Part shown: piece by piece, positions 1 to 8,179 of the stretch
Layout of the letters: each line of letters begins with the position of its first letter
Numbering within the stretch: the stretch's first letter is position 1
NCBI RefSeq assembly: GCF_024810105.1
Contig: NZ_JANUDX010000004.1
Coordinates: forward strand, 248,001 to 312,000
From: Stenotrophomonas sp. BIGb0135
GTDB lineage: Bacteria; Pseudomonadota; Gammaproteobacteria; Xanthomonadales; Xanthomonadaceae
DNA: 64,000 nucleotides
Direction: 5' to 3'
Notes under the pieces: generated by a model
Seen by the model: the letters and a program-made list of their open reading frames with translations, nothing else
What the model was told of the DNA's origin: nothing
Database searches by the model: none
Program-made: the position numbers and the translations under genes

Positions 1-410
1 TTGCCTTCGGCATGGTGCAGCTGGTCGGCACGCAGCAGGGTGTTGTTGATCCGCTTGACCACCGCCGGCACCGAGTCGGCCGGATACAGCGACTGGTCCG
101 GATACATCTGGCCGGCCAGGTTGGCGTCGGCGGCCACCTGCCAGCCGGACAGGTAGATGGCGTTCAAGCCCGCCTTCACCTGCTGCATGGCCTGGTTGCC
201 GGTCAGCGCGCCGAGCGCGTTGACGAAGTCCTTTTCCTGCAGGTAGGTCCACAGCTTCTGCGCACCCAGCCGGGCCAGCGAATGCTCGACGTGCACCGTG
301 CCGCGCAGGCGCACCACGTCGGCGGCAGTGTAGTTGCGCTGGATGCCCGCCCAACGCGGGTCGGTGTTCCATTCGTGCTGGATCTGTTCGGCGGTCGGCA
401 GCGTGCTCAT
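1..410 (-). CDS. aceA: isocitrate lyase, N-terminal part (runs off the window)
   Basis: The first 136 residues of isocitrate lyase are present. The enzyme cleaves isocitrate to glyoxylate and succinate in the glyoxylate shunt. The N-terminus reads [20 protein letters not shown] and continues through a [20 protein letters not shown] stretch and [19 protein letters not shown], which are typical of the family. The catalytic Cys loop lies beyond the window edge, so integrity cannot be judged. The ATG at 408-410 is chosen because the family N-terminus begins there. The gene lies 63 bp downstream of aceB on the same strand, so an aceBA operon is likely, with the LysR gene at 2231 as the nearest regulator candidate. 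Confidence 0.95.
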   Translation of the reverse strand, partial: MSTLPTAEQIQHEWNTDPRWAGIQRNYTAADVVRLRGTVHVEHSLARLGAQKLWTYLQEKDFVNALGALTGNQAMQQVKAGLNAIYLSGWQVAADANLAGQMYPDQSLYPADSVPAVVKRINNTLLRADQLHHAEG

Positions 411-473
411 GGCGTTTCTCCAGGGGGGAAGACGGTGAATGGATGAAGCGGTGCGGAAGGCGGGCGGTACAGG

Positions 474-2123
474 TCAGTCGAGGCGGTCGTAAGCGGGCAG
501 GGTCAGGAAGTCGGTGAGTGCGTCGCGGCGGCTCAGCTCGCCCAGCAGCGCGATGGCCTCGTCGATGCGGCCGCCGCCGGGCAGCGCGGCGCGGTCGCCC
601 AGGCGCGCCGGCAACTGCGCCAGGGTGGCGTCGAGCAGGGCCAGGTCGATGGCGGTGCCGTCGTCCAGGTACTGGCCAGGGGTGTGCAGCCACTGCCACA
701 GCTGGCTGCGGCTGATCTCGGCGGTGGCCGCGTCCTCCATCAGGTGGTGGATGGGCACGCAGCCGTTGCCGTCCAGCCAGGCGGCCAGGTAGCGCACGCA
801 GACCTCGACATTGCCCTCGAAACCGCCGCGGGTGATGGTGCCGGTGGGCGCGGCGATCAGATCGTCGCGGCCCACCTGCACGTCGTTGCGCAGCACGCCG
901 TGCTGGTTTGGCCCGGGCATGTGCGCGTCGAAGATCGCCTGCGCCACCGGGATCAACGCCGGATGCGCCACCCAGGTGCCGTCATGGCCGGCGGTCACTT
1001 CGCGCAGCTTGTCCGCGCGCACCCGCGCCATCGCCTGCTCGTTGGCGGCGGCATCGTGGTTGATCGGGATCTGCGCGGCCATGCCCCCCATCGCGTGCGC
1101 ACCGCGGCGATGGCAGGTGCGGATCAGCAGTTCCGAATAGGCTTTCAGGAACGGCTGGGTCATGGTCACCTGGCCACGCTCGGGCAGCACCTTGTCGGCG
1201 TGGCGGCGGAAGGTCTTGATGTAGGAAAAAATGTAATCCCAGCGCCCGCAGTTCAGGCCGACGATGCGGTCGCGGAGCGCGTGCAGGATCTCGTCCATCT
1301 CGAACACCGCCGGCAGCGTTTCGATCAGCACCGTGACCTTGATCTGCCCATGCGGCAGGCCAAGCATGCCCTCGATGTGCGACAGCGCGGTCTCCCACAG
1401 CGCCGCCTCTTCCATGCTCTGCAGCTTGGGCAGGTAGAAGTACGGGCCACGTTGCTTGCACATCAGGGTGCGCGCGTTGTGGAAGGCGAACACCGCCGCG
1501 TCGAACAGGCTGCCGGCGATCGGCTGGCCATCGATGCGCACGTGCTTTTCATCCAGGTGCCAGCCGCGCGGGCGCACGATCAGCACCGCCTGTTCGTTGA
1601 ACGGGCGCAGGGTGTATTGCTTGCCCGGCTTCCCATCGACGGATGGCCCGGTGTGGGTCAGATCGCCACGCACCGCGCCGATCAGCGCCTGCTGGCCGGC
1701 CAGCAGGTTGCGCCAGGCCGGGGCGGTGGAATCCTCGAAGTCGGCCATGAACACCTTGGCCCCGGAGTTCAGCGCGTTGATGACCATCTTCGGGTCGGTC
1801 GGGCCGGTGATCTCCACGCGGCGATCCTGCAGTGCGTCCGGCAGCGGGGCCACGCGCCAGTCGCCGTCCCGGATCTCGGCGGTGTCGGCGCGGAAGTCCG
1901 GCAGGCCGCCGCCGTCGAAGAACGCCTGGCGCGCCACCCGGGCCTGCAGCCGGCGCTGGCGCTCCGGCTCCACCGCACGGTGCAGCGACACCAGCAGCGC
2001 CAATACCCCCGCCGGCAGCAGCGCGGACTGGCCGGCGAGCTGGGTGGTGAGGGCGATGCCGGGAGTGGCCGGGGCATCGGCGGGGGTGGGCTGGGCAGTG
2101 GCGAAAGCGGCGACGGCGGACAT
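474..2123 (-). CDS. aceB: malate synthase A
   Basis: Malate synthase condenses glyoxylate with acetyl-CoA to malate, the second step of the glyoxylate shunt. The 549-residue length fits the A isoform (about 530-550). The family signature is visible as GLNCGRWDYIFSYIKTF near the middle, and the ADFEDSTAPAWRNLL segment belongs to the active-site barrel. Residues PSVDGKPGKQYTLRPFNEQA and GGMAAQIPIN are also characteristic. The gene precedes aceA, giving an aceB-aceA order. It is divergent from the LysR gene at 2231, and the 107-bp gap between them holds a LysR-type dyad. The start at 2123 is the only ATG giving the usual N-terminal length. Confidence 0.96.
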   Translation of the reverse strand: MSAVAAFATAQPTPADAPATPGIALTTQLAGQSALLPAGVLALLVSLHRAVEPERQRRLQARVARQAFFDGGGLPDFRADTAEIRDGDWRVAPLPDALQDRRVEITGPTDPKMVINALNSGAKVFMADFEDSTAPAWRNLLAGQQALIGAVRGDLTHTGPSVDGKPGKQYTLRPFNEQAVLIVRPRGWHLDEKHVRIDGQPIAGSLFDAAVFAFHNARTLMCKQRGPYFYLPKLQSMEEAALWETALSHIEGMLGLPHGQIKVTVLIETLPAVFEMDEILHALRDRIVGLNCGRWDYIFSYIKTFRRHADKVLPERGQVTMTQPFLKAYSELLIRTCHRRGAHAMGGMAAQIPINHDAAANEQAMARVRADKLREVTAGHDGTWVAHPALIPVAQAIFDAHMPGPNQHGVLRNDVQVGRDDLIAAPTGTITRGGFEGNVEVCVRYLAAWLDGNGCVPIHHLMEDAATAEISRSQLWQWLHTPGQYLDDGTAIDLALLDATLAQLPARLGDRAALPGGGRIDEAIALLGELSRRDALTDFLTLPAYDRLD

Positions 2124-2203
2124 GGCGGGTTCCTGCAGTGCGGTAGGGCCCCACCGTGCGCTGCCGTACCGTATTTGACAAAACAGTTATCGCAATGCTC
2201 ACC

Positions 2204-2218
2204 ATAAGGTGTGCTTAT
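2204..2218. promoter_or_regulatory. LysR-type operator dyad between aceB and lysR
   Basis: A perfect inverted repeat, ATAAG-N5-CTTAT, lies 12 bp before the start of the LysR gene at 2231 and 80 bp upstream of aceB. It contains the T-N11-A core typical of LysR-regulator boxes (T2205, A2217). A TATACT hexamer (2216-2221) overlaps its right arm and could be the -10 of the regulator gene, which would suit autorepression. A TTGACA hexamer is at 2175-2180, but its spacing to TATACT is too long for a single promoter. Confidence 0.6.
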
Positions 2219-2230
2219 ACTCGTAACGCC

Positions 2231-3196
2231 ATGCCCACACCGCGCCCGCCAAGCCCCCGGTTTTCCTACAAATCCGACCGGCTAAAGCCGCTTCGGGCGT
2301 TCTGTCAGACGGTCCGCCTGGGCTCAGTCTCACGGGCAGCTGAGGCGCTTTTCGTCAGCCAGCCGGCCATCAGCCAGCAGTTGCAGGCGCTGGAACGCGA
2401 GCTGGGGGTGAGCCTGTTCGAGCGCAGCGGGCGCCGGCTGGTGCCCAGCCGCGAGGGCCAGCTGCTGTTCGAGATGGCCCAGCCGCTGGTGGAGAACCTG
2501 GACGGGCTGGAAGCCAGCTTCCGCGACAAGGTGAAGGGGCTGGACGCCGGCGAGCTCAACATCGCCGCCAACAGCTCGACCATCCTGTACCTGCTGCCGC
2601 GCATCGTGGAGCGCTTCCGCCAGCGCCACCCGGACGTGCGCCTGACCCTGCACAACGCGATCAGCGCCGATGGCACCGACCTGCTGCGCAGCGACGCGGC
2701 CGACCTGGCCGTGGGCTCGATGACCGACGTACCGGCCGACCTCAGCTACGCGCCCGCCTATCGCTTCGAGCAGGTCCTGATCGCCCCGCCGGGGCATCCG
2801 CTGGCGCGCGGCGAGCTCAGCCTGGAGGCGATCTCGCAACATCCGCTGGTACTGCCACCCAAGCGCCAGATCACCTACCGGCTGGTCGACCAGGTGTTCC
2901 AGCGGCACCGCTTGCCCTACACCGTGGCGCTGGAAGTGGGCGGCTGGGAGGTGATCAAGCAGTACGTGGCCATGGGCATGGGCATCTCGATCGTGCCGGC
3001 GCTGTGCCTCAACGATGGCGACCGCGAGAAGCTGGTGACGCGCTCGATGAGCGCGTGGTTCCCCGAGCGCAGCTACGGGGTGATCGTGCGCCGCGGCCGG
3101 TTCCTGTCGCCGCAGGCGCGCGCCTTCATCGAGCTGATCCAGCCGGACCTGTTCAGTCCGCGCAGCTATGATGAAAGCGGGCATTCCGAGCGCTGA
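2231..3196 (+). CDS. LysR-family regulator, divergent from aceBA
   Basis: This is a 321-residue LysR-type regulator. The N-terminal winged helix is clear: FCQTVRLGSVSRAAEALFVS followed by QPAISQQLQALERELGVSLF. The remainder is a type-2 periplasmic-binding-like effector domain that begins near residue 110 and contains GMGISIVPALCL. An upstream ATG exists, but the start at 2231 leaves a short basic lead before the helix-turn-helix and keeps the operator dyad outside the gene. The position back to back with aceB suggests control of the glyoxylate shunt and of its own transcription. The domain style resembles CysB/CbbR-like members. The effector is unknown and the target is inferred from position only. 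Confidence 0.88.
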   Translation: MPTPRPPSPRFSYKSDRLKPLRAFCQTVRLGSVSRAAEALFVSQPAISQQLQALERELGVSLFERSGRRLVPSREGQLLFEMAQPLVENLDGLEASFRDKVKGLDAGELNIAANSSTILYLLPRIVERFRQRHPDVRLTLHNAISADGTDLLRSDAADLAVGSMTDVPADLSYAPAYRFEQVLIAPPGHPLARGELSLEAISQHPLVLPPKRQITYRLVDQVFQRHRLPYTVALEVGGWEVIKQYVAMGMGISIVPALCLNDGDREKLVTRSMSAWFPERSYGVIVRRGRFLSPQARAFIELIQPDLFSPRSYDESGHSER

Positions 3197-3210
3197 CCCG
3201 GGCATCTTCC

Positions 3211-4113
3211 ATGTCGATCGAACTACGCCACCTGCGTTACTTCCTGGCCGTCGCCGATACCCTGCACTTCGGCCGCGCCGCCGAACGCCTCGGCATGTCC
3301 CAGCCCCCGCTCAGCCAACAGATCCGCCAGCTGGAAACCCTGCTCGGCGCGCGCCTGTTCGTGCGCGCCAACCGCCGGGTGGAACTCACCGATGCCGGGC
3401 GCGTGCTGCAGGAGCAGGCGCGCGAGGTGCTGGCGCGGGTGGATACCGCAGTCGACCTGACCCAGCGCGCGCAGCGCGGCGAAACCGGCGAACTGCGCAT
3501 CGGGCTGACCCGGGCCACGCCGCTGTCCACGCAGATTCCACGCGCGATCTTTGCCTACCGGCAGCAGTTCCCGCACGTGAAGTTGAAGCTGCGCGAGATG
3601 AACACCCTGCAGCAGATCGATGCGCTGATGGCCGGCGAGCTGGACGTCGGCCTGATCCGCAAACGTGCGCTGCCGGCGCCGCTGGTGTCACGCAAATTGT
3701 TCAGTGACCCGCTGGCGCTGGTGGTGCACGACCAGCACCCCCTGGTGCGGGGCCTGCCCGCCGATGCGCCGCTGGCGCTGCGGCAGTTCGCGCATGAGCC
3801 GTTCGTGGGCTTCCTGCGCGAGGTGGGCGCAGGCATCCACGATCATTTCATCGCGCTGTGCCGCAGCGCGGGCTTCACCCCGCGCATCGTGCAGGAGGCG
3901 GGCGAAGCCTCGACGCTGATCAGCCTCGCCGCCTCGGGCCTGGGCGTCACCGTGCTGCCGGCTTCGTGCAGCCATATCCAGGTCGATGGGGCGCGCTTCG
4001 TCGCACTCAGCGACCGCGCCGCCAGTTCGGAAGTGCACGTGGCCTGCCGGCGCGGCGCGGCGTCGCCCCTGATCGGGCACTTCACCCGGCTGCTGCAGGG
4101 CGTCAGCGGCTGA
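3211..4113 (+). CDS. LysR-family transcriptional regulator
   Basis: This is a 300-residue LysR regulator starting 14 bp after the previous lysR gene. The DNA-binding part reads LRHLRYFLAVADTLHFGRAA then SQPPLSQQIRQLETLLGARL, and the effector domain follows. The style (RHLRYFLAVAD, PPLSQQI) matches the BenM/CatM/YnfL branch. Its 3' end overlaps the convergent MFS exporter by 11 bp. Enterobacteria pair a LysR (YnfL) with an MFS protein (YnfM), so this regulator may control the neighbouring exporter. That pairing is inference from context. It may also be cotranscribed with the first lysR gene. Confidence 0.9.
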   Translation: MSIELRHLRYFLAVADTLHFGRAAERLGMSQPPLSQQIRQLETLLGARLFVRANRRVELTDAGRVLQEQAREVLARVDTAVDLTQRAQRGETGELRIGLTRATPLSTQIPRAIFAYRQQFPHVKLKLREMNTLQQIDALMAGELDVGLIRKRALPAPLVSRKLFSDPLALVVHDQHPLVRGLPADAPLALRQFAHEPFVGFLREVGAGIHDHFIALCRSAGFTPRIVQEAGEASTLISLAASGLGVTVLPASCSHIQVDGARFVALSDRAASSEVHVACRRGAASPLIGHFTRLLQGVSG

Positions 4114-5446
4114 GCGCGAGCGCCGCGGCGGCGGCCGGTTGCACGCGTCGCCGCAACCGCCAGGCAATGGCGGCGCCGGCCACGGTCAGCACGCCGACGA
4201 AGCCGCACACGCCCAGCCAGTCCCAGTGCGTGTAGAACACCCCACCGATCACCCCGGCCACGCTGGAGCCCAGGTAGTAGGCGAACAGGTACAGGGCCGA
4301 CGCTTCGGCGCGCATGCTGCCGGCGCGGCTGCCGACCCAGCTGCTGGCCACCGAATGGCCGCCGAAGAAACCAAAGGTGACCAGCGCGATGCCCGCCGCC
4401 ATGCAGCCCAGCCACGGTAGCGCCAGCAGCACGATGCCCAGCGCGATCAGCCCGTAGCAGATCGCCAGCACGCGGCTGCGGCCGTGCCGGTTGGCCTGCT
4501 GCCCCATCCACGCCGAACTGAAGGTGCCGACCAGGTAGACGCTGAAGATCAACCCGACCACGGTCTGGCTCAGGCCATAGGGCGGGGCCAGCAGGTGGTA
4601 GCCGAGGTAGTTGTACAGCGTGACGAACACGCCCATCAGCACGAAGGCGGTGGCAAACAACCAGGGCAGGCCGGGGTCGGCGAACAGGCTGCGCCAGCGT
4701 GCGGGCAGTTCGCGCAGGCCGCCGCGGCGGCTCTGGAAGTGGCGTGAGGGCGGCAGCTGGAACCACAGCAGCACGGTGCTCAGCAGCGCGATCACCGAGA
4801 CCACGCCAATGCCCCAGCGCCAGCCCCAATGGTCGGCCACGATGCCGGCGATGAGGCGGCCGCTCATGCCGCCGATCGCATTGCCGCCGATGTACAGGCC
4901 CATCGCCAGGCCCAGCGCGCGGCTGTCCATCTCTTCGGCCAGGTAGGTCATGCCCACCGCCGGCACCCCGCTCAGCGCGATGCCCAGCAGGGTGCGCAGC
5001 ACCAGCAGGGTGGACCAGTCGTCGACCAGCGCGGTGGCCACCGACAAGACGCTGGAGGCCAGCAGCGCAGCGACCATCACCCCGCGCCGGCCGATGCGGT
5101 CGGAGATCAGCCCGGCGATCAGCATCGAGACCGCCAGCAGGCCGGTGCTCAGCGACAGGGTCAGCGCGCTGTTGGCGGCCGATACGCCGAAGTGGCGGCT
5201 GAACTCGGGCAGCAGCGGCTGCACCGTGTAGAGCAGGCCGAAGGTGGAGAAGCCGGCCAGGAACAGCGCCGCCGCCGTGCGCCGGAATGCCGGGGTGCCC
5301 TGCTGGATGTGGTCTGTGGCCCCCGCAGCCGTGGGGGGTGCGGAGCTGCGGGCAGGGCCCGCTGCGGTGTCGCCATTCATGCCGGTAAGGCCCGCGTGGA
5401 CGGGCCGGAGCGAAGAGTCAGCGCTCAGGATAGGCAGCGCCGACAA
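4103..5446 (-). CDS. MFS transporter, YnfM-like
   Basis: This is a major facilitator superfamily permease of 447 residues with about 12 hydrophobic helices. The conserved loop 2-3 motif appears as GLISDRIGRRGVMV, and helix starts such as FLAGFSTFGLLYTVQPLLPE resemble YnfM-type exporters. The first 50 residues are polar and Ala/Pro-rich, longer than usual. An internal ATG at 5380 (MNGDTAAG) would remove 22 of them, so the true start is uncertain. A long inverted repeat sits 21 bp upstream. The gene is convergent with the LysR regulator at 3211. The substrate is unknown; drug or metabolite efflux is the family norm. Confidence 0.9.
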   Translation of the reverse strand: MSALPILSADSSLRPVHAGLTGMNGDTAAGPARSSAPPTAAGATDHIQQGTPAFRRTAAALFLAGFSTFGLLYTVQPLLPEFSRHFGVSAANSALTLSLSTGLLAVSMLIAGLISDRIGRRGVMVAALLASSVLSVATALVDDWSTLLVLRTLLGIALSGVPAVGMTYLAEEMDSRALGLAMGLYIGGNAIGGMSGRLIAGIVADHWGWRWGIGVVSVIALLSTVLLWFQLPPSRHFQSRRGGLRELPARWRSLFADPGLPWLFATAFVLMGVFVTLYNYLGYHLLAPPYGLSQTVVGLIFSVYLVGTFSSAWMGQQANRHGRSRVLAICYGLIALGIVLLALPWLGCMAAGIALVTFGFFGGHSVASSWVGSRAGSMRAEASALYLFAYYLGSSVAGVIGGVFYTHWDWLGVCGFVGVLTVAGAAIAWRLRRRVQPAAAAALALSR

Positions 5447-5467
5447 GTCGATCCATAACCTCCAATG

Positions 5468-5500
5468 TCTGAATCGAGACGCCGTGGATATCGATTCAGA
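5468..5500. promoter_or_regulatory. 10-bp inverted repeat upstream of the MFS gene
   Basis: TCTGAATCGA (5468-5477) and TCGATTCAGA (5491-5500) form perfect 10-bp arms with a 13-bp spacer in the 66-bp gap between the signal peptidase stop and the MFS start. It may be an operator for the exporter or a factor-independent hairpin ending the peptidase transcript. No U tract follows, so the operator reading is slightly preferred. Confidence 0.5.
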
Positions 5501-5512
5501 TCGGGCCCGGGG

Positions 5513-6139
5513 TTACAGCGCCTGCCAGGTCAGGCCCTCGCCGCGCCGGTAGTAGACGTGCGACGCCTTGCCGTACAGCGAACTGGCCTGGACCAGGCCG
5601 AAGAAGCGCCCATCGGCGCTGTTGCCGCGATGATCGCCGAGCATCAGCACTTCGCCCGCCGGCACGGTGAGGCCGCTGATGTCCGGGCCGCCACCTTGGC
5701 CGAGGTCGAGCCGGGCCAGGTGCTGGCCAAAGTCCTCGATCTCGCCCGCGCCTGCTTCTGCCAGGGGCTGGCCGTTGATGCTCAGGTGGCCCTGGTGCAG
5801 CTCCACTCGGTCACCGCCCACGGCGGCGATGCGCTTGATCAGGCGGATGCCGTCCACCGGTGAATCGAACACCGCCACGTCGCCGCGCTGCGGCTGGCCG
5901 GTGTGCAGTAGTTGCACCGAGGTGAACGGCAGGCGCAGGCCATAGGCGCGCATGTCCACCACCACCCGGTCGCCCGGCATCAGGGTGTGCTGCATCGAAC
6001 CGCTGGGCACCTGGTAGTGGTTGGCCAGCGAATCACGCGCGGCCAGCAGCAGGCCCAGCATCACCGCCACCGGGAGGGCTTCCTTCTTCAGCCAGTGCAG
6101 CATCCGGTTGGGGGCGGCGGTGGCGGCGGGACGGTCCAT
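5513..6139 (-). CDS. lepB: signal peptidase I family protein (probably a second, accessory copy)
   Basis: This is a membrane-anchored serine protease of the S26 family, which removes signal peptides on the periplasmic side. A single N-terminal membrane segment lies around residues 20-35. The catalytic Ser48 sits in PSGSM, the general base is Lys102 in RLIKRIAAVGGD, and the C-terminal box reads GDHRGNSADGRFFG, where the usual form is GDNRDNSxDSR. At 208 residues it is shorter than the housekeeping LepB of proteobacteria, which has two membrane segments and usually sits beside lepA or rnc. Neither lies nearby here. It is therefore probably a specialised paralogue, so the symbol is used in the family sense. 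Confidence 0.88.
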   Translation of the reverse strand: MDRPAATAAPNRMLHWLKKEALPVAVMLGLLLAARDSLANHYQVPSGSMQHTLMPGDRVVVDMRAYGLRLPFTSVQLLHTGQPQRGDVAVFDSPVDGIRLIKRIAAVGGDRVELHQGHLSINGQPLAEAGAGEIEDFGQHLARLDLGQGGGPDISGLTVPAGEVLMLGDHRGNSADGRFFGLVQASSLYGKASHVYYRRGEGLTWQAL

Positions 6140-6316
6140 GGCGGGGCTCTCTCAAGGGGTGAGGGTGTGACCGGGCGGCGCAGGCCGAGTTCCCGGCGGC
6201 GCAGACAGAAGCTACGCGATGTTTACGCGCCACGGCAGGCGCCGGCATGGCGGTTTTACGGGCCGCGGTCGCATCGTGGCGTCACCGCGCCGCAGGGCGC
6301 TTGTTCGAGGTGTTCC

Positions 6317-6733
6317 ATGACCATCCTGATGATCCGGCACACGCCGCCTGGCGCGGCGCCGGATGCCGCCCCGCTGCCGGCCCGGGTTGCCGGGCACCGC
6401 CTGGCCTGTCGCGACTGCGACTCGCTGCCGGCCCTGCTGCGCTGCCTGCAGCGCGCCCAGCGCAGCCGGCCGGCGCTGGTGCTGATCGCCACCGCCGCGG
6501 TCGACGCACCGCAGTGGGCGCGTTACGGCCAGGCACTGCGCAGCGCGCTGGAGGCGCTGCCGGCGCCGTACATCGAGATGGCCAGCAACGATGACGACGC
6601 GCTGGACGCGCACCTGCACCCGCAGCACGGGCCGACGGCGCGGGTGGTGTGCAGCAGCGGCCGCGCCGATGCCTGCCGGCTGTCGCTGGCGATCGCCGCG
6701 CGTCGCCTGCAGGCCGTGCCGGAGGGGGCCTGA
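6317..6733 (+). CDS. degenerate type II dehydroquinase-like protein A
   Basis: This 138-residue protein resembles a heavily altered AroQ (type II 3-dehydroquinate dehydratase) fold. It starts with a short beta strand (MTILMIRHTPP), has a central LVLIATAAVDAPQWARYGQA segment where AroQ carries INPGAYTHTS, and an LPAPYIEMASND segment at the EVHxSN position. A final alternating helix (SLAIAARRL) matches the AroQ C-terminus. The Tyr, Asn and His that catalyse dehydration are not recognisable at the expected places, so enzymatic activity is unlikely. The next gene starts 3 bp later and is a second, better preserved relative. Fold assignment is inference from pattern similarity; the function is unknown. 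Confidence 0.6.
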   Translation: MTILMIRHTPPGAAPDAAPLPARVAGHRLACRDCDSLPALLRCLQRAQRSRPALVLIATAAVDAPQWARYGQALRSALEALPAPYIEMASNDDDALDAHLHPQHGPTARVVCSSGRADACRLSLAIAARRLQAVPEGA

Positions 6734-6736
6734 GCC

Positions 6737-7186
6737 ATGTCGATCTTCATCATCCGCGGGCCGGAAGCCAGCGGCGCGCTGATCCGTACCGCCGCGCCGC
6801 TGCCGCCTCTCCTGCTGAAGGCGCTGGTGCATCGCGCGATCGACGCCGGCACCACGCTGGCGATCCGCGCCTGCGGCTCGGAGCAGGAACTGCTGGACGC
6901 GCTGCGCGTGGCCGACCACAGTCGCGGCGAGGTAACGCTGCTGGACCCGGGCGCCTGCGTGGACAGCGTGCGCCTGCAGCGGTTGCTGCCGCATCTGCAC
7001 AACGTCTACGTGGAAGTGCACGACGACGATACGCGTGCCCCGGAGGCATGCCTGCCGGCGGATGTGGGCCAGCGTATCGGGGTCGCGCATGGGTACTGCG
7101 CGCAGAGTTACATGCATGCACTGGAGATCGCGCTGGACCATCTTGGGTGCAGCGAGATCGTGGAAGGCGTGCACGTGGGGACGTGA
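6737..7186 (+). CDS. degenerate type II dehydroquinase-like protein B
   Basis: This 149-residue relative of AroQ keeps the family order. IFIIRGPEASG corresponds to the LNGPNLNLLG strand, SEQELLDALRVA to the NxEGELID helix, TLLDPGACVDSVRL to INPGAYTHTSVAL, VYVEVHDDDTRAPE to VEVHLSNVHARE, and a C-terminal ALEIALDHL helix follows. The active-site Asn of GPN and of INPG are replaced (Glu and Asp), and the His/Thr of THTS are lost, while the EVH triad remains. It probably binds a ligand or oligomerises without dehydratase activity. It lies 3 bp after protein A and is surely cotranscribed. Downstream is a non-coding repeat array. Confidence 0.68.
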   Translation: MSIFIIRGPEASGALIRTAAPLPPLLLKALVHRAIDAGTTLAIRACGSEQELLDALRVADHSRGEVTLLDPGACVDSVRLQRLLPHLHNVYVEVHDDDTRAPEACLPADVGQRIGVAHGYCAQSYMHALEIALDHLGCSEIVEGVHVGT

Positions 7187-7474
7187 GGGACGCTGCCGCC
7201 GCGGAGCGTGTCTGCGCGCGGCGGTCGGTGGGTTTGGCGCTGGGCTCCCATACTCTTTCCGGCGATGCCTCCGGTGTCGGCCTGCGGCCGCTCCCCTCTT
7301 CTTGTTTCGCCTCAAGCGGCAGTCGGTGGGTTCGGCGCTGGGCCCCCATGCCCTTTCCGGCGAATGTCCTCCGGCCGCGGAGCGGCCTCCCCCTTTATTT
7401 CGCCTCCAAGGGCATGGGGGCCCAGCGCCAAACCCACCGACCCGCCTGGCTTCTACCTGCTTGGCGCAGCCGAG

Positions 7475-7571
7475 CCCCGTAGCGGCCGGTAGGCTCTTGG
7501 GCAACATAAAGGAGGAGGCCGCCCCGGGGCCGGCGGACATTTGCACCAGGGGCCTACCGGCCGCTACGGGG
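7475..7571. repeat. 97-bp GTAG-type inverted repeat, copy 1
   Basis: The arms begin CCCCGTAGCGGCCGGTAGGC and end GCCTACCGGCCGCTACGGGG around a loop containing ATAAAGGAGGAGGCCGC. The arms carry the GTAG tetranucleotide typical of Stenotrophomonas REP-like elements, arranged head to head as in a bacterial interspersed mosaic element. Confidence 0.8.
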
Positions 7572-7753
7572 CCCTCGAGCTCGCAGAAGACCCCGGCGGA
7601 GCCGCCACCCCAAAAAAACGGGAGGGTTTCCCCGGCCGTTTTCGTTTTCGGCCTGCGGCCGCCACCTCCCTCTTTAGTCCGCCTCCGAGGGCATGAGGGC
7701 CCAGCGCCCAACCCACCGACCCGCCTGGCTTCTACCTGCTTACCGCAGCCGAG

Positions 7754-7850
7754 CCCCGTAGCGGCCGGTAGGCTCCTGGGCAAAATAAAGGAGGAGGCCG
7801 CCCCGCGGCCGGGGGACATTTGCACCAGGGGCCTACCGGCCGCTACGGGG
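7754..7850. repeat. 97-bp GTAG-type inverted repeat, copy 2
   Basis: Same length and arms as copy 1, lying 279 bp downstream of it. The loop differs by a few bases, and the flanking CCCTCGAGCTCGC to the right is shared with the other copies. Confidence 0.8.
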
Positions 7851-8040
7851 CCCTCGAGCTCGCGCAAGGCCCCAGCGGAACCGCCACCCCAAAGAAAACG
7901 GCAGGATTTCCCCTCCTGTTTTCGTTCTCAGCCTGCCGCCGCCCCTCCCCCTTTATTTCGCCTCCAAGGCGATGAGTGCCCCAGCGCCCGATCCACCGAC
8001 CAGCGCCAGGAGCCTGGCTTCCACCTTAGCGTAAGCCAAG

Positions 8041-8137
8041 CCCCGTAGCGGCCGGTAGGCTCCTGGGCAAAATAAAGGAGGAGGCCGCTCTGCGGCCGGG
8101 GGACATGTGCACCAGGGGCCTACCGGCCGCTACGGGG
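8041..8137. repeat. 97-bp GTAG-type inverted repeat, copy 3
   Basis: Exactly 97 bp again, 287 bp downstream of copy 2. It lies just before the intact terminator of dcp, so it would sit in the 3' extension of any dcp read-through transcript. Confidence 0.8.
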
Positions 8138-8179
8138 CCCTCGAGCTCGCAGAAGACCCCGGCGAAGCCACCACCCCCC

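Noticed and set aside
2175..2221. TTGACA and TATACT as one sigma-70 promoter for lysR
   Set aside because: The spacing between them is about 35 bp, roughly double the usual 17, so they cannot form one promoter.
7035..8048. long plus-strand open frame through the repeat array
   Set aside because: It runs out of the frame of the AroQ-like gene, its translation repeats with the DNA and is low-complexity Pro/Ala/Arg, and no start site fits. It is repeat DNA read as protein.
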